64,000 bases of DNA. It comes from Euglena gracilis (taxonomy: Eukaryota > Euglenida > Euglenophyceae > Euglenales). Shown one piece after another: positions 61,109 to 64,000 of this stretch (position 1 is the first letter of the stretch; every line of letters starts with the position of its first letter). The notes beneath the pieces are model-generated. The model did no database searches and was not told the origin of the DNA. It saw nothing but the letters and a program-made list of their open reading frames with translations. Where the stretch lies: contig CP154955.1 of the NCBI GenBank assembly GCA_039621445.1, positions 40,866,426-40,930,425 of the forward strand, given 5' to 3'. A program made the translations under genes and the position numbers.

Positions 61109-64000
61109 TTAGCTTGGACCTTGGTTTAACACCTTTGCCACCGTTTCATCGATTAGCTTCGTTCGATGAAAAAATTGTTGGGCATCCTCACACTCTTTGG
61201 GTGCTTGGTAAGGGACCCCCCCGAGGGGACGTTCCCTACCGGTCATTATTTGGTATGGGCTAAAACCACCCTCCCCCTTCACATCATGAATCCTATCCAA
61301 CGTTTGGGGTAGAGCCTCAACCCAATTCACTTTTCCGTTCACAAAGAGTTTCCTCAAAATTTGCATCACTTGTTGACCCGCCCTTTCCACCCGCCCGTTG
61401 GCTTGGTGGTGGTAGGCTTGAGAAAAAGCTTGCCGAATTCCCAAAAACGAGCACATGGTTTGCCACCATGTGTTCACGAAATGACTCCCTTGGTCACTAG
61501 AAATGACTGAAGGAATCCCAAAAAGTCTCCAATGTTTGAGCATTGCCTTTGCCAATTTTGCACCCGTTAATCCTTTTTCTAAAAAAGGTATGGCCACGAT
61601 CCAACCGGAGTGCCGGTCAACACACACCGCCATGGTATTGTAATTTTCCCCCTCATACTTTACCAATGGCATTTTGAAAAGATCTAAGGCCACACTCACC
61701 ATGGGTGCCGGTGGAATGGGTGTTGAATCTATGGGTCCCTTCAAAGTCTCCCCCCTTGAACTTGCTTGGCACGTGACACAATTTTTGGAACAACTTTCAT
61801 TGAAAACACGTGCCCTTTTTTCATCAGCCCATGCGTACCGCAAAATGATGAAATTCCACACTTTTTCCGGACCAACGTGTCCCAAGAATTCATGAACCTC
61901 TTGTACAATGAATTCTTGAAAAGAAAGTGGGACACACAATTTCTCCTCAAAAAACATGCGGTCTTTGTGAACTTTCACACCCTTTGGCCACTCACCGTCA
62001 TTTTGAGTTGCTAGCCAAATTTCCTTCCAAGTGGGGCATTCGGTATACGCAACTACCCAATCTCTCTCCCAAACTGATTTTGTTAGCTTGGGGGTTGCAC
62101 TTGGAGAAGGTGAGGCCTCACCTTCTCCCGTCCCCCCCCTCGGTAACTCATTAGTTGGAAGTTTTGGGCTAGTCACCAAATTTCCCGCAGGGTCCACTCC
62201 ATCCCAAAAGGTAACTCTCCTCTTACCCTTTTTCGAACCAAAATTCCTAGGCCCTTGTGAGTGAGCGTCTTCGGTGGTGTTTGTTCCTCCCGGACTTTCT
62301 ACACTCTCGGTACCCCTCCCTGATGCATCATCCATAAAATCGGGTGCCACCTCTTTTCCACTGCGGGTTACCACCCCCCTTATCCACAAGTTACGAGCGT
62401 TGGGCTGATTTTTGATTTTGACCAACAAGCAATTTTTCTCATCTTCCCTCTCCTCTCTTATGAGCTCCTCCATTTCCCTCTTATCTTCGGCCGAACCATG
62501 TTTACTAATGTCCCTTAGAGCTTGCGAAGCGGGGTACGCCCACCGACTTAAAATGTCGGCAATGGTGTTTTCCTTCCCCGGAATATACCCCACTGTCAAA
62601 TCGTATTTTGAGAAAATTTGGTGCCATCGTGCCCTCCTCCCCACCGGTCCACTTGGGGTGTCGAGCACTTCTTTTGCCCATGCCTCCAAACTTTGGTGAT
62701 CGGTCAACACCAAAATGGGTTGGAGACCAATCCAACTTTCCCATTTTTGGAGTGCCAAAATTATGGCATATGTCTCCAATTCCCGGGGGGTCCATTTTCT
62801 TTGCCCCTCGGTGAGTTTTCGGGACATAAAAGCAACAGGCACCGTTTTTTTGTCCAAAATATCTTGGGGTGTGGGCGTACCGTTTCCTTCTTTGAGTTGT
62901 TCTAAAGTTGCTCCTACGGCATACCCACTCGCATCAACTCTCAAAGCAAAGGGTTTATCGGGGTCTACCCTCTGAAGAATTAATCCGGAACACAAGCGTT
63001 TCTTTAACTCCTCAAATGCTTTGTGTTCAACCTCCCCGAATTCAACCCATTTTTTGCTGCCTTTCTTGCCTTCCTCCCGAGACACCTTCAACTTATCTTG
63101 CAAAGGTGCCGCAACTTGGGCATACATGTGTATGTAGGTGTTGTAATAATTTGTGAACCCGAGGAAAGCCCTTAAGGCCGTTATGGTTGTAGGAACCTCC
63201 CATTTCTCAATGGCGCGTAATTTGCAGGGGGCCGGCCGACGCGTGCCATGCCCCAAAATCTGGCCACAAAATTCCACTTCCTTGATGAATAATTCCGCTT
63301 TTTTGGGGTCCACTACAAAAATTTCCTCGGCGAGTAAATCCAACACCCTACACAAATCCCTTTTGTGTGCCTCGAGGAGATCCTCCCCCTCCCCAACGGT
63401 AGTCCCTACCAAAATGTCATCAATGTATGGGGTAGCAATATCCCTTACGGGTGCTAAACGGTCATCCATCATTTGTTGGAATTGTTGTGAGGCGTTAGTT
63501 AACCCCATTACATTCACCCTCCATTGGTAAAGACCCTTTGGTGTGAAGGAGCAAGTTATAGGCCTACTATCCGGGTGAAGCGGCTGTTGGTGAAAGGCTT
63601 GTTTTAAGTCCAAAATAGAGAACATTTGGTTTGTGCCATGCTTCACCAGGATGTCTTCGATTTTCGGAAGAGGGTAGTTGCACCTACGGGATTGGCTGTT
63701 GGGTCCCCTCATGTCAACAACCCCCCTCCAAGGAAAATCGGCTGACTTTTTGGGCACGGGGAATGTTTGTGAGAGCCATTCTGAATTTTTTGTTGTGGCT
63801 GGCTCGATGAATTTCATATCAATCCAATCTTGAGTGATTTTTTCCAAAGCTTCTTTTCGTTCCCCGTGCATGAAGAATGGTTTTTGTCGGGTAGGCCGCG
63901 CTCCTTCTTGCAAAGGTATGAATGCATAACCATATGGTCCTCTTACGGGTGGGTCGGGTTGTACCTTAGACCGAAATACGGTTCCATCATACCTTCCAAA
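61109..64000 (-). CDS. pol: Ty3/gypsy pol: RT, RNase H, integrase (5' partial)
   Basis: The frame is open to the window edge, with 29 codons before residue 1 as numbered here (the TTG codon at 63913). RT: catalytic Asp 102 (SILDLKQAF) and YIDD at 163-166. RNase H: Asp 327 (RVDASG), Glu 378 or 380 (RELE), Asp 405 (TDHQS), Asp 453 (IADILSR). A charged linker spans about 470-640. Integrase: zinc ligands His 674, His 679, Cys 712 and Cys 715, then catalytic Asp 744, Asp 807 (SSDQGSHF) and Glu 843 (GRVERA), a D-x35-E spacing. No stop interrupts 964 codons and all catalytic residues are present, so this copy may be recent or active. It ends at TAA 61111-61109. Confidence 0.95.
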   Translation of the reverse strand, partial: FGRYDGTVFRSKVQPDPPVRGPYGYAFIPLQEGARPTRQKPFFMHGERKEALEKITQDWIDMKFIEPATTKNSEWLSQTFPVPKKSADFPWRGVVDMRGPNSQSRRCNYPLPKIEDILVKHGTNQMFSILDLKQAFHQQPLHPDSRPITCSFTPKGLYQWRVNVMGLTNASQQFQQMMDDRLAPVRDIATPYIDDILVGTTVGEGEDLLEAHKRDLCRVLDLLAEEIFVVDPKKAELFIKEVEFCGQILGHGTRRPAPCKLRAIEKWEVPTTITALRAFLGFTNYYNTYIHMYAQVAAPLQDKLKVSREEGKKGSKKWVEFGEVEHKAFEELKKRLCSGLILQRVDPDKPFALRVDASGYAVGATLEQLKEGNGTPTPQDILDKKTVPVAFMSRKLTEGQRKWTPRELETYAIILALQKWESWIGLQPILVLTDHQSLEAWAKEVLDTPSGPVGRRARWHQIFSKYDLTVGYIPGKENTIADILSRWAYPASQALRDISKHGSAEDKREMEELIREEREDEKNCLLVKIKNQPNARNLWIRGVVTRSGKEVAPDFMDDASGRGTESVESPGGTNTTEDAHSQGPRNFGSKKGKRRVTFWDGVDPAGNLVTSPKLPTNELPRGGTGEGEASPSPSATPKLTKSVWERDWVVAYTECPTWKEIWLATQNDGEWPKGVKVHKDRMFFEEKLCVPLSFQEFIVQEVHEFLGHVGPEKVWNFIILRYAWADEKRARVFNESCSKNCVTCQASSRGETLKGPIDSTPIPPAPMVSVALDLFKMPLVKYEGENYNTMAVCVDRHSGWIVAIPFLEKGLTGAKLAKAMLKHWRLFGIPSVISSDQGSHFVNTWWQTMCSFLGIRQAFSQAYHHQANGRVERAGQQVMQILRKLFVNGKVNWVEALPQTLDRIHDVKGEGGFSPYQIMTGRERPLGGVPYQAPKECEDAQQFFHRTKLIDETVAKVLNQGPS

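Larger units (their letters stand above)
59075..64000 (-). mobile_element. Ty3/gypsy chromovirus-like element, 5' part outside window
   Basis: On the minus strand: pol (64000-61109, open at the window edge), integrase C-terminal/chromodomain ORF (61083-60613), about 455 bp of non-coding sequence that may contain the end of the element, then a two-part Cys-rich/zinc-knuckle ORF (60157-59075). Gag, methyltransferase-like and protease regions should lie beyond 64000, judging from the decayed relative at 50.9-56.8 kb. No LTR pair can be checked inside the window. The right place for the element's 3' boundary is uncertain. Confidence 0.75.

Overview
This window is eukaryotic nuclear DNA from a large, very repeat-rich genome, most likely a protist or alga. 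I cannot name the species. The evidence is a Ty3/gypsy chromovirus, hAT-like, pogo/CENP-B-like, LINE-like and tyrosine-recombinase elements, a tRNA without encoded CCA, Pol III A and B boxes, and one exon-like piece of a clathrin-adaptor small chain. There are no operons. Runs of 7-14 G or C sit at many element ends. Almost all recognisable coding sequence belongs to mobile elements, and most of it is broken.

Layout. 1-16 kb: two tyrosine-recombinase (YR) elements with terminal inverted repeats (TIRs), at 865-2211 and 12983-14095, among hairpin families (cores ACGCCGG...CTGTCC and AACACAGACTCTGTCC), a foldback element, and inverted GGCCAG-rich arrays. 16-31 kb: more foldback copies, a hAT C-terminus, Pol III-type units, a tRNA with an odd anticodon, PHD-finger remnants, and a 2.87 kb giant foldback element (23005-25874) with about 26 copies of a 78-bp satellite in its core. 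30.6-33.7 kb: two more YR elements almost side by side. The second carries arrays of a 33-bp direct repeat on both sides of its gene, just inside its TIRs. 34-36.3 kb: a decayed CENP-B/pogo-like DDE transposase. 36-50 kb: microsatellites, a relative of the giant foldback, a 5'-truncated LINE with an RT YLDDG motif and an endonuclease-like domain, an adaptor exon, a segmental duplication, and a hAT-like BED finger.

50.9-56.8 kb (+ strand): a decayed Ty3/gypsy element in the order gag, C5-cytosine-methyltransferase-like domain, Dam-like 'NPPW' domain, protease, RT, RNase H. 59.1-64.0 kb (- strand): a largely intact relative running off the window edge, with RT, RNase H and integrase in one frame, a GPY/F module plus chromodomain in the next frame, and then an unusual Cys-rich and zinc-knuckle ORF.

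The two most unusual systems are (1) the family of YR elements with TIRs, two members of which link the YR N-terminal region to a PHD-like finger, and (2) the gypsy lineage carrying two methyltransferase-like domains between gag and protease.
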